Part shown: one piece after another, positions 8,067 through 16,493 of the stretch
Position numbering within the stretch: the first letter of the stretch is position 1
How the letters are laid out: each line of letters starts with the position of its first letter
Assembly: GCF_019392195.1 (NCBI RefSeq)
Contig: NZ_JAHXKI010000002.1
Span: 1,798,001-1,862,000 of the forward strand
DNA: 64,000 nt
Direction of reading: 5' to 3'
Source: Marinobacter sp. F4206
Lineage (GTDB): Bacteria; Pseudomonadota; Gammaproteobacteria; Pseudomonadales; Oleiphilaceae
Translations under genes and position numbers: made by a program
The notes under the pieces: model-generated
The model's database searches: none
Told to the model about the DNA's origin: nothing
Seen by the model: the letters and a program-made list of their open reading frames with translations, nothing else

Positions 8067-9269
8067 TCAGCTTTCGGGTTGGGCCTTTTTTCGTTCCAGG
8101 TCCAGGGTGAACGCCAGGGGTAACACCAGCAGGGCGTAGGCGATCATCATCATCAGGGCGTGGCGGGCGTCACCGGTCCAGTCGGCGAGGACGCCGCCGA
8201 GCATGGGCACGGAGAAGGCGACGGTGTAGCCGACCAGGAAGGTGCCGGCGGAGAGGCGGCCGGTTTCGGCGGACGAGACGACCAGCGGGGGGATGGCCAC
8301 GAGGAGGATCAGCAGCATGCCGGCGACCAGGCTCATCAGGGTGGCGCTGACGATGGACCACCAGCCGGTCAATATGACCGCACCAATCGCACCGAGGATG
8401 GCGAGGCTGGCGAGGCTGGCGATAACGCTTCGGCGGCCGACCCAGTAGCGGGCCATTTTCAGCATGGTCAGGGAGGCGAAGACCTGGGCGAGGTTGTACC
8501 AGAACAGGGCATCCGGAAGTTTGTCGAACTGGCCCTGGTACTGTAACAGGCTGCCCATGTAGGCGTTGAGGCCGAAGAACAGAGAGCCGGACAGTCCGAG
8601 CAACAGGCCGATGCGCAGGGTGAGGGGATTTTTCCAGTCAGGTAGCCAGGCGACGTTGCGCACGGGTCTTGCCCGGTCCCGCTTGGGCAGGAACAGTGCG
8701 GCGGCCACCAGCAGCGCCGGTAACGACCAGGCCAGCAGTGTCGCGCGCCAGCTGTTGTCCAGCAGCGGCATGAGCACCGGCAGGGTAATCCCGGCGCCGA
8801 TGAACTCGCCCATCAGCATGCCGTTCATGTAGATCGCCGTACCCAGTGCCAGGTGGTGGGGCTCCAGCCACCTGGGCAGCAATGCCGGCAACGCCGGTTG
8901 CATCATGGAGACACCCAACCCCATGACGGCACTGGCAATCATCAGGGTCAGGGTATCGGGAACCAGGCCGCGGCCTGCTGATCCGATGACCATGATGACC
9001 ATGGCGAGGGCCAGGGTATTGCGTGGTCCGAGTCGAGCAATTGACAGGGAACCGGGCATGGAGCCCACGGCGAGCATCAGGATCGGGAGGGTGGTCAGAG
9101 CGCCGGTCAGGGCCTGGGACAGGGCCAGTTCGTCGCTGATAAAGGGGGCCAGTGGCGGCGCCACCAGGACCGGTATCCGGAGGTACACTCCGGCCAGCCA
9201 AAGCAACACCGCCACCGGCAGCAATCGGGCTGGCGGTGGCGGTGCGGGTGCGGCTCCGGTTTCAGCCAC
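8067..9269 (-). CDS. MFS permease (CynX/NimT-like)
   Basis: A 400-residue inner-membrane permease with about 12 hydrophobic helices. It has the short N-terminal tail, a first loop ending LPILMLAVGSMPGSLSIARLGPRNTL and a central loop (FLPKRDRARPVRN) as in the CynX/NimT branch of the major facilitator superfamily. It starts 9 nt after the stop of ectC on the same strand, so the two are almost certainly cotranscribed. That suggests it moves ectoine, 5-hydroxyectoine, a precursor or a related osmolyte, but this is inference from position. The family also includes cyanate and nitroimidazole transporters. Confidence 0.8.
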   Translation of the reverse strand: MAETGAAPAPPPPARLLPVAVLLWLAGVYLRIPVLVAPPLAPFISDELALSQALTGALTTLPILMLAVGSMPGSLSIARLGPRNTLALAMVIMVIGSAGRGLVPDTLTLMIASAVMGLGVSMMQPALPALLPRWLEPHHLALGTAIYMNGMLMGEFIGAGITLPVLMPLLDNSWRATLLAWSLPALLVAAALFLPKRDRARPVRNVAWLPDWKNPLTLRIGLLLGLSGSLFFGLNAYMGSLLQYQGQFDKLPDALFWYNLAQVFASLTMLKMARYWVGRRSVIASLASLAILGAIGAVILTGWWSIVSATLMSLVAGMLLILLVAIPPLVVSSAETGRLSAGTFLVGYTVAFSVPMLGGVLADWTGDARHALMMMIAYALLVLPLAFTLDLERKKAQPES

Positions 9270-9278
9270 AGGCGAGAA

Positions 9279-9674
9279 TCAGTCTTCGCCGGTATCCGGA
9301 AGGTAAGCGCCGTCTTCGTCGTGGACCTCACGGCCGGTGACCGGTGGGTTGAAGGCACAGATCAGGCGCATGTCTTCGGTGCCGCCGTACAAGGTGTGCT
9401 GATCGTGCTTGTCGAGTGCGTACAGGGTGCCGTCGGTGATCTCGTGGGTTTCACCGGTGGCCTTATCCAGGATTTTGCCGTTGCCCGCCACGCAATAGAC
9501 GGCTTCCAGGTGATGCTTGTACCAGAGGTTCAGCTCGGCGCCCGCCGGGATGATGGTCTCGTGAAACGAGAATCCCATGCCGTCCTTCTTCAGCAGCATC
9601 CGGCGACTGGTCCAGCCCGGACCGGTCACTTCCCGCTCGGTACCGATGATGTCTTGCACTCGTACAATCTTCAT
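9279..9674 (-). CDS. ectC: L-ectoine synthase EctC
   Basis: Closes N-gamma-acetyl-diaminobutyrate to ectoine, a compatible solute. The 131-residue cupin has the usual EctC order: [21 protein letters not shown], then [14 protein letters not shown], then [16 protein letters not shown], with the conserved Glu, Tyr and His of the iron site and active pocket present. I use the ATG at 9674 because GAGGA lies 7 nt before it; the upstream ATG at 9680 sits right against that site. No ectA or ectB is beside it. It is followed by an MFS permease gene. It is either a second, solitary copy or the only ectC of the genome. Confidence 0.93.
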   Translation of the reverse strand: MKIVRVQDIIGTEREVTGPGWTSRRMLLKKDGMGFSFHETIIPAGAELNLWYKHHLEAVYCVAGNGKILDKATGETHEITDGTLYALDKHDQHTLYGGTEDMRLICAFNPPVTGREVHDEDGAYLPDTGED

Positions 9675-9724
9675 TAGCATTCCTCATTTCGTGATGGAAT
9701 AGCCCTACAGTATAAACATCCCTC

Positions 9725-11155
9725 TCAGGTCCGGTTCAACCGCCAATCGTCGTAAGCGGCCATGCTCTGCTCAATGGCAGCGATGAATTTCTGACGCTGA
9801 CGGTCATCGAGCGGCCGGCGCTTTCGGCGCTTGTCGAAGGCCTGCTGGATATCCTGTCGGCACTTTCTGTCGAGGCTTTCGAGCCAGTGGTGATCGGCCG
9901 GTTCCAGGTCCAGAAGGTCCCGTCCGGCGTGGTTGCGTTGGCTGATATGCCACCAGTGATCCACGGCTCGCCCTAATACAACATAGCCGAACTGGCTGTC
10001 CTGTACAGGGCCGAAGGTGGCGGTTTTCAGTCCGTCCTGGAGGACCCCGATGTTCAGCGCCGGCAGTGTCAGCCGGTCTCCGTACAGGTAGCTGCCGGCG
10101 GCGCCGATCAGGCCGCCCACCAGGGCACCGGCGCCCAGGGAGTGGCCCAGGGTGATCGCATCGATGCCGGCGCCACTGACCGCGCCGGCACCGAATCCGG
10201 CAGTGGCAAGGTAGCGCTTGCCGACGGACCAGGTCTTGCGGCTGTCCTCGGAAAACAGGTCATGGTCGCTGGCCCACTGCAGCTCCGCCTCCTGGCGCTG
10301 AATGCGTTGGTGCTGGTAAAGATGCTCGACGTCGATGCGCAGGGTCTGTTCCCGTTGCCGCTGGTGCCGGTACCAGCGCTGGCGTAGCTGTCCGGCGAGG
10401 TCCGCGTCGCTGGTGCCGGCAGCCTGGCCGGCAGTCAGGGTGCGGTTCTCCCGGTACGCCATCATGTCCTCAAGGGCCCTGGCAATCAGTGCCGCGGACT
10501 GATGCCGTCGTTTCCGGCGCTGATCGGACAGAAAGTCCGTGGCTTGCGCCAGGGGCTGTTCCCAGTCCGGTTCCAGCTGACCAAAAGCCCGCAAAAGGCT
10601 GAGATGTTGCTCAAACGGGGCGCGAACCGCGTCGAATTTGCGGACAACCTGGAAAAACTGACCGAGCGCAGCCTGCCAGGTGTCGCTGTGGTCATCGGTA
10701 CCGATGCTGTTGATCAGGGCAAGGCTGGGTCGACCGGTCCACCGCAGGATGGTCATCTCGGCCTCGTGCTCGGCGCTGTAGGGGACCGAACCGTCCACCA
10801 CGTAGATGATGCCGGCGCCTTCAATCAATGGCGCCAGAAGCTCGCATTCATCGGTAAACCGGCCGTCGCCCTGGTGCTGGGTGACAAAGGCCCCGACCGT
10901 TTCGGCGTGATCGGAGGCGGAAATGCTGTGGGCCTGAAGCCACTCCAGTACCCGGCGCGGCCGTTGGAAACCGGGGGTGTCCACCAGGGTGTACAGCGTG
11001 TGACCGTCGACGCTCAGCGGGTAGGCCTGGCGCTGGCGGGTGGTGCCCGGCTCCAGGGCGATGGCGATGGCATCGTTTTGGGACAGGGTGGCGACGACGC
11101 TGGATTTGCCCTTGTTGGGATGGCCGACGACGGCAAAAACAGGGGCAGAGTTCAT
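9725..11155 (-). CDS. Era/dynamin-like GTPase with DUF3482
   Basis: A 476-residue P-loop GTPase. The G1 motif GHPNKGKS lies at about residues 9-16, with TTRQRQ and VDTPGF (G3) following. The N-terminal G domain is followed by a charged helical stretch (about 220-310), then a glycine-zipper hydrophobic segment (AGFGAGAVSGAGID... GAGALVGGLIGAAGSYLYG) that should insert into or sit on the membrane, and a charged tail. Start is the ATG at 11155, overlapping the stop of the DUF2868 gene as ATGA, so the two are translationally coupled. Function is unknown; a role in membrane remodelling or an ion-channel-like complex is speculation. Confidence 0.82.
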   Translation of the reverse strand: MNSAPVFAVVGHPNKGKSSVVATLSQNDAIAIALEPGTTRQRQAYPLSVDGHTLYTLVDTPGFQRPRRVLEWLQAHSISASDHAETVGAFVTQHQGDGRFTDECELLAPLIEGAGIIYVVDGSVPYSAEHEAEMTILRWTGRPSLALINSIGTDDHSDTWQAALGQFFQVVRKFDAVRAPFEQHLSLLRAFGQLEPDWEQPLAQATDFLSDQRRKRRHQSAALIARALEDMMAYRENRTLTAGQAAGTSDADLAGQLRQRWYRHQRQREQTLRIDVEHLYQHQRIQRQEAELQWASDHDLFSEDSRKTWSVGKRYLATAGFGAGAVSGAGIDAITLGHSLGAGALVGGLIGAAGSYLYGDRLTLPALNIGVLQDGLKTATFGPVQDSQFGYVVLGRAVDHWWHISQRNHAGRDLLDLEPADHHWLESLDRKCRQDIQQAFDKRRKRRPLDDRQRQKFIAAIEQSMAAYDDWRLNRT

Positions 11156-12567
11156 GCCAGGTCTCCCTGTTCGGTGAAGGGATCCCGCCATTCCAGGCGG
11201 GGGGCGCTGACACCGACAAAGTCCTCGCCCACACGGTCGGCGAACCGCAGCCATTGCCTCAGCTGGTGCGCTTCCGGCTCTCGCCGGGTGTCCAGACTTA
11301 GGGGCACCAGGGCTACCCGGGTGCCTGAAGGCCAGCTCTGGCGGGCGGCGTTGAGGAAATCCTGCAGCTCGCCGGTGGGCGGCTCCCAGCTGCGGGTGAC
11401 GACAATGACCGCTCGGGCCGGGTCCTCCTGTTCCAGCCAGTCGGCAATCTGCACTAACGCCGCCCGGTCCTCGGCCAGGCTCGCCCGACCCCCGGCCCGA
11501 AGCTTTCGCGTGGCCTCTCCGGTCAGGGTGTCCGGCAGCTCGGGCTCACCGGCGCCGGCCCAGCACAGCAGGATGTTGCTGTCCGGCAGGGGTTGCACGG
11601 TCGTCCGGGTCCCGGTGTCCGGCATATCCTGGGCATCGTTGTGCTGGCTGCCGGTGTCCAGGGTCGGCGTCTCCATTCGATACATCAAGGCGTGCATACC
11701 TGGATGGCCGGCCAGCAGTTGCCGCGCGCGGCGACGCAGGAGTGCCATCGACACCAGGGTCAGCAGGCACCGCGGCAGCAGGACCCAGGTTAACCAGAGC
11801 ATCGTGACGAAGCGCCACCACTGACCCCAGCGTTGAGGGTCAATGGTGCTGGCGCCGGAACCTGCCCGGAAAAAACGGGTGGCCTCGACCAGCGCCAGAT
11901 CGGGTACCGCGGCCGGCCACAACCAGCTCCAGGGGGCCGCGAGCGCCAGCACAAGCTGATGGTAGCCGGGGGCGCTGGTCTCCAGGGTGGTGCTCCAGCC
12001 GAACGCCAGGTCCTGAACCACCACCATGACCAGCAGCGTCAACAGTCCAGACAGCGCGAAGCCAAGTCCGCCGAGGTGCGCGGCGCGGGCCATCAAAACC
12101 GGATTCAGTCGATTCGCCACCCCGGTGCTGCCTCGTGGTGTCACCCGGCGCACCAGCCACCGCCAGGGCTGCCAGCCCGCCATTGACTGAACGGTGGTGA
12201 ACAGCGCCAGCAGCAGCTGGAGCAGCACAAAGGCCAGAAAAACGGTGATGTTGATGCGCTGGCCACCGTCGTAGAACAGCAGGCCGAGCATGGTGAGAAC
12301 GCCCAAAAGTACGCCAGCGATGGTAAAACCCGTGTTGATCCGTCGCCAGAGCCGCCGGGTTGTCTCGGCGACGGACGGTTGGCTGCCGGGACCGCTCAGC
12401 CGCGCCATGTGATCGAGCCAGAGCCGGGCGTCCGGAGTCTGGCCCTGCTGCTCGCAACTCAGCGCAAACTTGCGGTCGCGGCGGTGGAGAAAGGCCGCTG
12501 GCTGGTCGTGGTCCCGCTGGCTGCGGGCGTCGAATTCCAGCAGCACTTGGAGGGGGCTGTCGGTCAT
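11152..12567 (-). CDS. DUF2868 membrane protein
   Basis: A 471-residue protein I recognise as DUF2868 by its pairing and pattern: a charged N-terminus with DARSQRDHDQPAAFLHRRDR, a first pair of helices (about 105-160), a second pair around 200-245 and another near 320-345, then a soluble C-terminal domain. The C-terminal part (SNILLCWAGAGEPELP) looks like an alpha/beta nucleotide-binding-like fold. Start is the ATG at 12567; the frame runs on upstream but that part lacks a plausible start and ribosome site. Coupled by ATGA to the DUF3482 GTPase, with which it probably forms one complex at the inner membrane. No known function. Confidence 0.78.
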   Translation of the reverse strand: MTDSPLQVLLEFDARSQRDHDQPAAFLHRRDRKFALSCEQQGQTPDARLWLDHMARLSGPGSQPSVAETTRRLWRRINTGFTIAGVLLGVLTMLGLLFYDGGQRINITVFLAFVLLQLLLALFTTVQSMAGWQPWRWLVRRVTPRGSTGVANRLNPVLMARAAHLGGLGFALSGLLTLLVMVVVQDLAFGWSTTLETSAPGYHQLVLALAAPWSWLWPAAVPDLALVEATRFFRAGSGASTIDPQRWGQWWRFVTMLWLTWVLLPRCLLTLVSMALLRRRARQLLAGHPGMHALMYRMETPTLDTGSQHNDAQDMPDTGTRTTVQPLPDSNILLCWAGAGEPELPDTLTGEATRKLRAGGRASLAEDRAALVQIADWLEQEDPARAVIVVTRSWEPPTGELQDFLNAARQSWPSGTRVALVPLSLDTRREPEAHQLRQWLRFADRVGEDFVGVSAPRLEWRDPFTEQGDLA

Positions 12568-12654
12568 GCAGTGTCCCGGTGGTGAATTCGGTGCGTCATC
12601 CTTTGATGCTAGGATATAGGGATTCCGGCCACCGATACCAGATAACGAGCTGTC

Positions 12655-13017
12655 ATGCCCCACCACCTGATGAACCTGCGCCATGTACCCGATGACGAGG
12701 CGGACGAGATCCGTAGCCTGTTCGAGGCCCATGAGGTGCGCTACTACGAGACGCCGCCGAGCAAGTGGGGCATCAGCATGGGCGGGTTCTGGGTCCACGA
12801 CGATGACGAGGCCGCGCGGGCCCGGGCCCTGCTCAACGAATATCAGCAGCAGCGCCTGGAAACCCAGCGCCAGGCCTTCCGTGACCGCCTGGCCGCCGGT
12901 GAAGGCACCGGAATCTGGTCAATGATCCGCCGGCGTCCGGTGCGGACCCTGGCGGCGGTGCTGGCCATGGTTGTGATAGCGGGTATCAGCCTCCTGCCCT
13001 TTCTCCGACTCGGCTAG
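12655..13017 (+). CDS. Small DUF6164-like protein
   Basis: A 120-residue protein. Residues 1-60 form a small alpha/beta domain with VPDDEADEIRSLFEAHEV and ETPPSKWGISMGGFWV, resembling the DUF2007/DUF6164 type of domain once thought to bind PII-like signals. A charged helix rich in Q and R follows (about 61-85), then a single C-terminal membrane helix (about 96-116). The C-terminus overlaps the convergent esterase gene by 32 bp. It is divergent from the DUF2868 gene. Either the ATG at 12655 or that at 12670 could start it. Function unknown. Confidence 0.72.
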   Translation: MPHHLMNLRHVPDDEADEIRSLFEAHEVRYYETPPSKWGISMGGFWVHDDDEAARARALLNEYQQQRLETQRQAFRDRLAAGEGTGIWSMIRRRPVRTLAAVLAMVVIAGISLLPFLRLG

Positions 13018-13915
13018 CGTCAGCTCCCTGCCTTGCCAGAAACTGGATGGCCGCGTCCACCGCGTCACCGGCGGTCAGGAAACTGGTGATGTGGCCTCTC
13101 AGGTGCATCTTGAACAGTTCATTGTCGACAGCGTGGTCGGCCAGGGCTGCCCGGAACCGCTCCGCCTGGCTGAAAGGCACGAGTGCATCCATGGTGCCGT
13201 GAAACAGGAAGAATGGCGGGGTCTGGCGGGTGACGTGGGTGATGGGCGACGCGTCCCGGTACACCTCGGGAATGTCCTGTTGTTCGCCCCCGAGAAACTG
13301 GTGCAGCAACCGCCCTGAACCGAACGCCGTCAGGTCGGAGGGCAGGCCGCCGGCAACGACGGCGCTGAGCCCGGTATCCGGTCCGCCATAGGGCCGGTTC
13401 AGGTCACTGTCGGTGCTGGCAACGACTGCCAGTAAAGCCACCAGATGGGCCCCGGACGAGAACCCGAAGCCACTCACCGCCGAGGTGTCTAGTTGGTAAC
13501 GGTCGGCATTCCGGTTCAGCCATGTCCGGGCGATCTGGAGGTCGTGGAGCTGGGCCGGAAAGGTATAGTCGGGTGCAAACCGGTAATCGATATTCAACAC
13601 TGCGAAACCATGGCTGGCCAGAGCCTCCGCGATCCAGGCCATGTCATCGCGGGCGCGCCGCTCCCAGCCACCCCCGTGAACCAGAAGCACCACCGGCGCT
13701 GACGCGGTTCCATTTGGCAGGTACAGGTCCGCGAACAGAGGCTGGGGCCAGTCGACCGGGGAGAATCGCAGGTTACGTTCCACGGAAAACGGGGTTGGGT
13801 CAACGCTGACCGGTTTGGCAGGCGCGTTTTTGTGGCTGGCACACCCGGTCAGCGCCACGACGCCACTGAGCAGCAACGCTGCCACCGGCAGCACCCATCT
13901 GAATCGGTTTGTCAC
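12986..13915 (-). CDS. Lipoprotein alpha/beta hydrolase (esterase)
   Basis: A 309-residue HSL/carboxylesterase-like hydrolase anchored to a membrane. The N-terminal hydrophobic stretch ends LTGC, a good lipobox. HGGGW supplies the oxyanion hole, GFSSG is the nucleophile elbow, D in GTMDALVPF and H in LRGHIT complete the triad. I start at the GTG at 13915, with GAGGGAG just upstream; no ATG precedes the signal sequence in a sensible place. It is divergent from the 3-hydroxybutyrate-oligomer hydrolase, and the TGTCCGGA elements at 14016-14115 lie between them, so it may belong to the same regulon. Substrate is not known. Confidence 0.82.
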   Translation of the reverse strand: MTNRFRWVLPVAALLLSGVVALTGCASHKNAPAKPVSVDPTPFSVERNLRFSPVDWPQPLFADLYLPNGTASAPVVLLVHGGGWERRARDDMAWIAEALASHGFAVLNIDYRFAPDYTFPAQLHDLQIARTWLNRNADRYQLDTSAVSGFGFSSGAHLVALLAVVASTDSDLNRPYGGPDTGLSAVVAGGLPSDLTAFGSGRLLHQFLGGEQQDIPEVYRDASPITHVTRQTPPFFLFHGTMDALVPFSQAERFRAALADHAVDNELFKMHLRGHITSFLTAGDAVDAAIQFLARQGADASRVGERAGG

Positions 13916-14015
13916 CTCACTCCCTCTCGTTATCGTTTGCCATCGTGAACCGGTTGACTGGATGTACGAACACAGGCGACTTGCGGATGCGGCCGGGGAG
14001 CGGCCGTGGTCGGAA

Positions 14016-14115
14016 TTGTCCGGATTTCGAGACGATGTCCGGATGTCAGGACGTGCTGGTTGAAAATCCAGCTGATGGCGGTTCCCGGGTTTTCCGTGCC
14101 CGAGGGGTGTCCGGA
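14016..14115. promoter_or_regulatory. Candidate activator-binding sites upstream of the oligomer hydrolase
   Basis: Three copies of TGTCCGGA (14017-14024, 14036-14043, 14108-14115), the second followed by TGTCAGGACG (14044-14053). They are 72-170 bp before the sigma-54 element at 14187, the normal place for an enhancer. Similar TGTCC/GGACA palindromes precede the TRAP operon (17932-18016). The likely binder is the sigma-54 activator encoded at 16494-17942. The rest of 13916-14270 shows no gene. Confidence 0.6.
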
Positions 14116-14186
14116 AACCCGGATTATTTCTCCCGGTTTTCCCTGGGCGCTTCTGGTTCTCTAATAAAAACAGCGCCTTGGATAAT

Positions 14187-14202
14187 TGGCACAGGATCCG
14201 CA
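14187..14202 (+). promoter_or_regulatory. Sigma-54 promoter of the oligomer hydrolase gene
   Basis: TGGCACAGGATCCGCA has GG (14188-14189) and GC (14200-14201) at the exact 12-base phase of -24/-12 promoters and a full TGGCAC. Transcription would start near 14213, giving a leader of roughly 58 nt before the ATG at 14271. A sigma-54 activator gene lies directly downstream. Confidence 0.72.
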
Positions 14203-14270
14203 TGGGGTTCCGCAGGGCTCGGCCCGGAGGTCCGTGCCTGTTCGTCAACAACAACAAACAAGGAACGACC

Positions 14271-16376
14271 ATGAAACGAATCATACTGGGCGCCGCTCTC
14301 GGTGTCTCCGTGTTCGCCTCGAGTGCCTGGGCGATAGATAATCCTGCCTTCAACGCGCTGCCCGGGTTCATCCAGGGCGACATCGCACACATTGCATACG
14401 ATGGCATCACCGACGATCTGCTGACGGCAGGCCTCGGCGCCTCCGGCCTGGCCGGTGCCGCCCCGGTGTTCAACGAACCGCTTGCGCCCACGCCCGCTGA
14501 ACTCCGACGCCTGGCGATCTACAACAATTACCGGGCGCTGGTCGATACTGTGCCCGGCGGTGGCTACGGCTCCTTTTTCGGGCCCGGTGTGGGCGCTGCC
14601 GGCGAGGGCCTGATCGCCGGTGAGGAATACCTGGCGTTCATGACGGTGCCGGGCAGCGACGTTCTGGTGACCGTGATGGCCCAGGTGCCGGACCGCTTCG
14701 ATCCTGCCAACGCCTGCATCGTGACCGCGCCCTCGTCCGGCTCCCGGGGTATCTACGGGGCCATTGGCACGGCCGGTGAGTGGGGCCTGAAAAAAGGCTG
14801 CGCCGTGGTGTATACCGACAAGGGAACCGGCACGGGCTCCCATAACCTGGAAACCGACTCGGCCCAGAGGCGGGATGGCACACTGACCAATGGGGAGGAG
14901 GTCGTGCAGTTCCGGGCGGATCTGTCCGATACCGCCCGCGGTGATTTCAGTGCGCTCTGGCCGGACCGCTTTGCTTTCAAGCACGCTCATTCCAAAGTGA
15001 ACCCGGAAGCCGATTGGGGCCAGCACGTGTTGCAGTCCATCGAATTCGGCTTTTACGTGCTGAACGAGAAGTTCGGGCGTCAGCTGCCGAACGACGAGAC
15101 GCTGATCACGCTCAAACCCAACAACACGCTGGTGATTGCGTCCAGCGTTTCCAACGGGGGTGGTTCCTCGGTCCGGGCTGCGGAACAGGATCACCAGGGC
15201 CTGATTGACGGGGTGGCAGTGTCTGAGCCAAACGTGAATCCCCGGGTGGATACCGGCTTTACGATTCGCCAGGGCGACGGGCCGGTGATCACCGAGCACA
15301 GTCGGAGCCTGCTGGATTACACCACCGCCCTGGCGGTGTACCAGGGCTGTGCCAACCTGGCACCGGCAATACGGGATACCGCGCCTCTGAATGCAGTGTT
15401 CAATTCACCGGTTGTCGGCGAGAACATCTGTAACTCTCTGGCGAACAAGGGCCTGGTAACCGGGGCCACCCTGGACGAGCGCGCGACCGATGCGCTGCGC
15501 ATTCTCAACGAGGATTTCGGTATCCAGCCGGAGCAGAATCTGTTGGCGCCGGTGCACTTCGGCCTGGCCGTCGCGCAGAGCATTTCCATGACGTACGCCA
15601 ACGCCTACGGTCGTGCCGGCGTCGAGGATCGGGTTTGTGACCTCAGCCTGGCGGCAACCGATGCCGCTGGCGCCGTCACGCCCCTGGCGCCGACAACCGA
15701 AGCAGCACTGTTCTCGGCCAGCAACGGGATTCCGCCAACGGCGGGCGTCAACCTGGTTTACGACGGCGCTCTTGGCCAGCCCACCAACCTGGCGGCCAGC
15801 GCCTCGCCGAGTTCCAGCCAGCTGGATTACGGTCTGGATGCGCTGCTTTGCCTGAGAAGCCTGGCCCAGGGCAGTGATGCGGTGACCGGCGGCGCCCTCA
15901 GCGGCAATGCCGCAGCCCAGGCGGACGCCATTGCCACGGGTATTTCTGAGGTGCGGGCGTCGGGTGACCTGCGGGGCAAACCGACGGTGTTTGTGACCGG
16001 TCGCGCGGACGCGATCCTGCCCATCAACCACACGTCTCGGCCCTATTACGGGTTGAACCAGCGGGTTGAGGGCAAGGCCAGCAACCTGCGCTACTACGAA
16101 ATCCTCAACGCCCACCATCTGGATGTGTTGAACGGTTTCCCCGGATTGGCGGATCGCTATGTTCCGCTGCATCACTACTACTTCCAGGCCCTGGATCTGG
16201 TGTGGGCGACGCTGAAAAACCGGCAGCCCCTGCCGCCGAGTCAGGTGGTCCGGACAGTGCCCCGGGGAGCCATCACCTCGCCGCTGACGGAGGCCAACCT
16301 GCCTGCGATCAGCCCTGATCCCGCAGCGTCGGACCGCATCCGGTTCGTCGACAACCAGCTGCGTATCCCGGAGTAA
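14271..16376 (+). CDS. D-(-)-3-hydroxybutyrate oligomer hydrolase
   Basis: Cleaves short 3-hydroxybutyrate oligomers, released from polyhydroxybutyrate, to monomers. The protein is 701 residues, the normal size of this family, with a clear signal peptide (first 22 residues, ending SAWA), so it acts in the periplasm or outside. The likely nucleophile is S294 in [10 protein letters not shown], the family's serine motif. Long conserved-type blocks ([53 protein letters not shown]) support the call. The ATG at 14271 has AAGGA 6 nt upstream. It has its own sigma-54 promoter and is followed by the activator gene and then the import and oxidation genes for its product. Confidence 0.93.
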   Translation: MKRIILGAALGVSVFASSAWAIDNPAFNALPGFIQGDIAHIAYDGITDDLLTAGLGASGLAGAAPVFNEPLAPTPAELRRLAIYNNYRALVDTVPGGGYGSFFGPGVGAAGEGLIAGEEYLAFMTVPGSDVLVTVMAQVPDRFDPANACIVTAPSSGSRGIYGAIGTAGEWGLKKGCAVVYTDKGTGTGSHNLETDSAQRRDGTLTNGEEVVQFRADLSDTARGDFSALWPDRFAFKHAHSKVNPEADWGQHVLQSIEFGFYVLNEKFGRQLPNDETLITLKPNNTLVIASSVSNGGGSSVRAAEQDHQGLIDGVAVSEPNVNPRVDTGFTIRQGDGPVITEHSRSLLDYTTALAVYQGCANLAPAIRDTAPLNAVFNSPVVGENICNSLANKGLVTGATLDERATDALRILNEDFGIQPEQNLLAPVHFGLAVAQSISMTYANAYGRAGVEDRVCDLSLAATDAAGAVTPLAPTTEAALFSASNGIPPTAGVNLVYDGALGQPTNLAASASPSSSQLDYGLDALLCLRSLAQGSDAVTGGALSGNAAAQADAIATGISEVRASGDLRGKPTVFVTGRADAILPINHTSRPYYGLNQRVEGKASNLRYYEILNAHHLDVLNGFPGLADRYVPLHHYYFQALDLVWATLKNRQPLPPSQVVRTVPRGAITSPLTEANLPAISPDPAASDRIRFVDNQLRIPE

Positions 16377-16390
16377 GACGCCGGCCAATC

Positions 16391-16416
16391 GCCGCCCCGG
16401 ATTGTTTCGGGGCGGC
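16391..16416 (+). terminator. Hairpin after the oligomer hydrolase gene
   Basis: GCCGCCCCG (16391-16399) pairs with CGGGGCGGC (16408-16416), 14 nt after the stop codon. The T run is poor (TCCGTTTG), so termination may be partial or the hairpin may stabilise the 3' end. Confidence 0.5.
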
Positions 16417-16493
16417 TCCGTTTGCCCCCGCCACAGGGGGCCCATATACTTCCGTGACTGCATCCGGGGCTACCGGATGTTGGGGATCTCATC

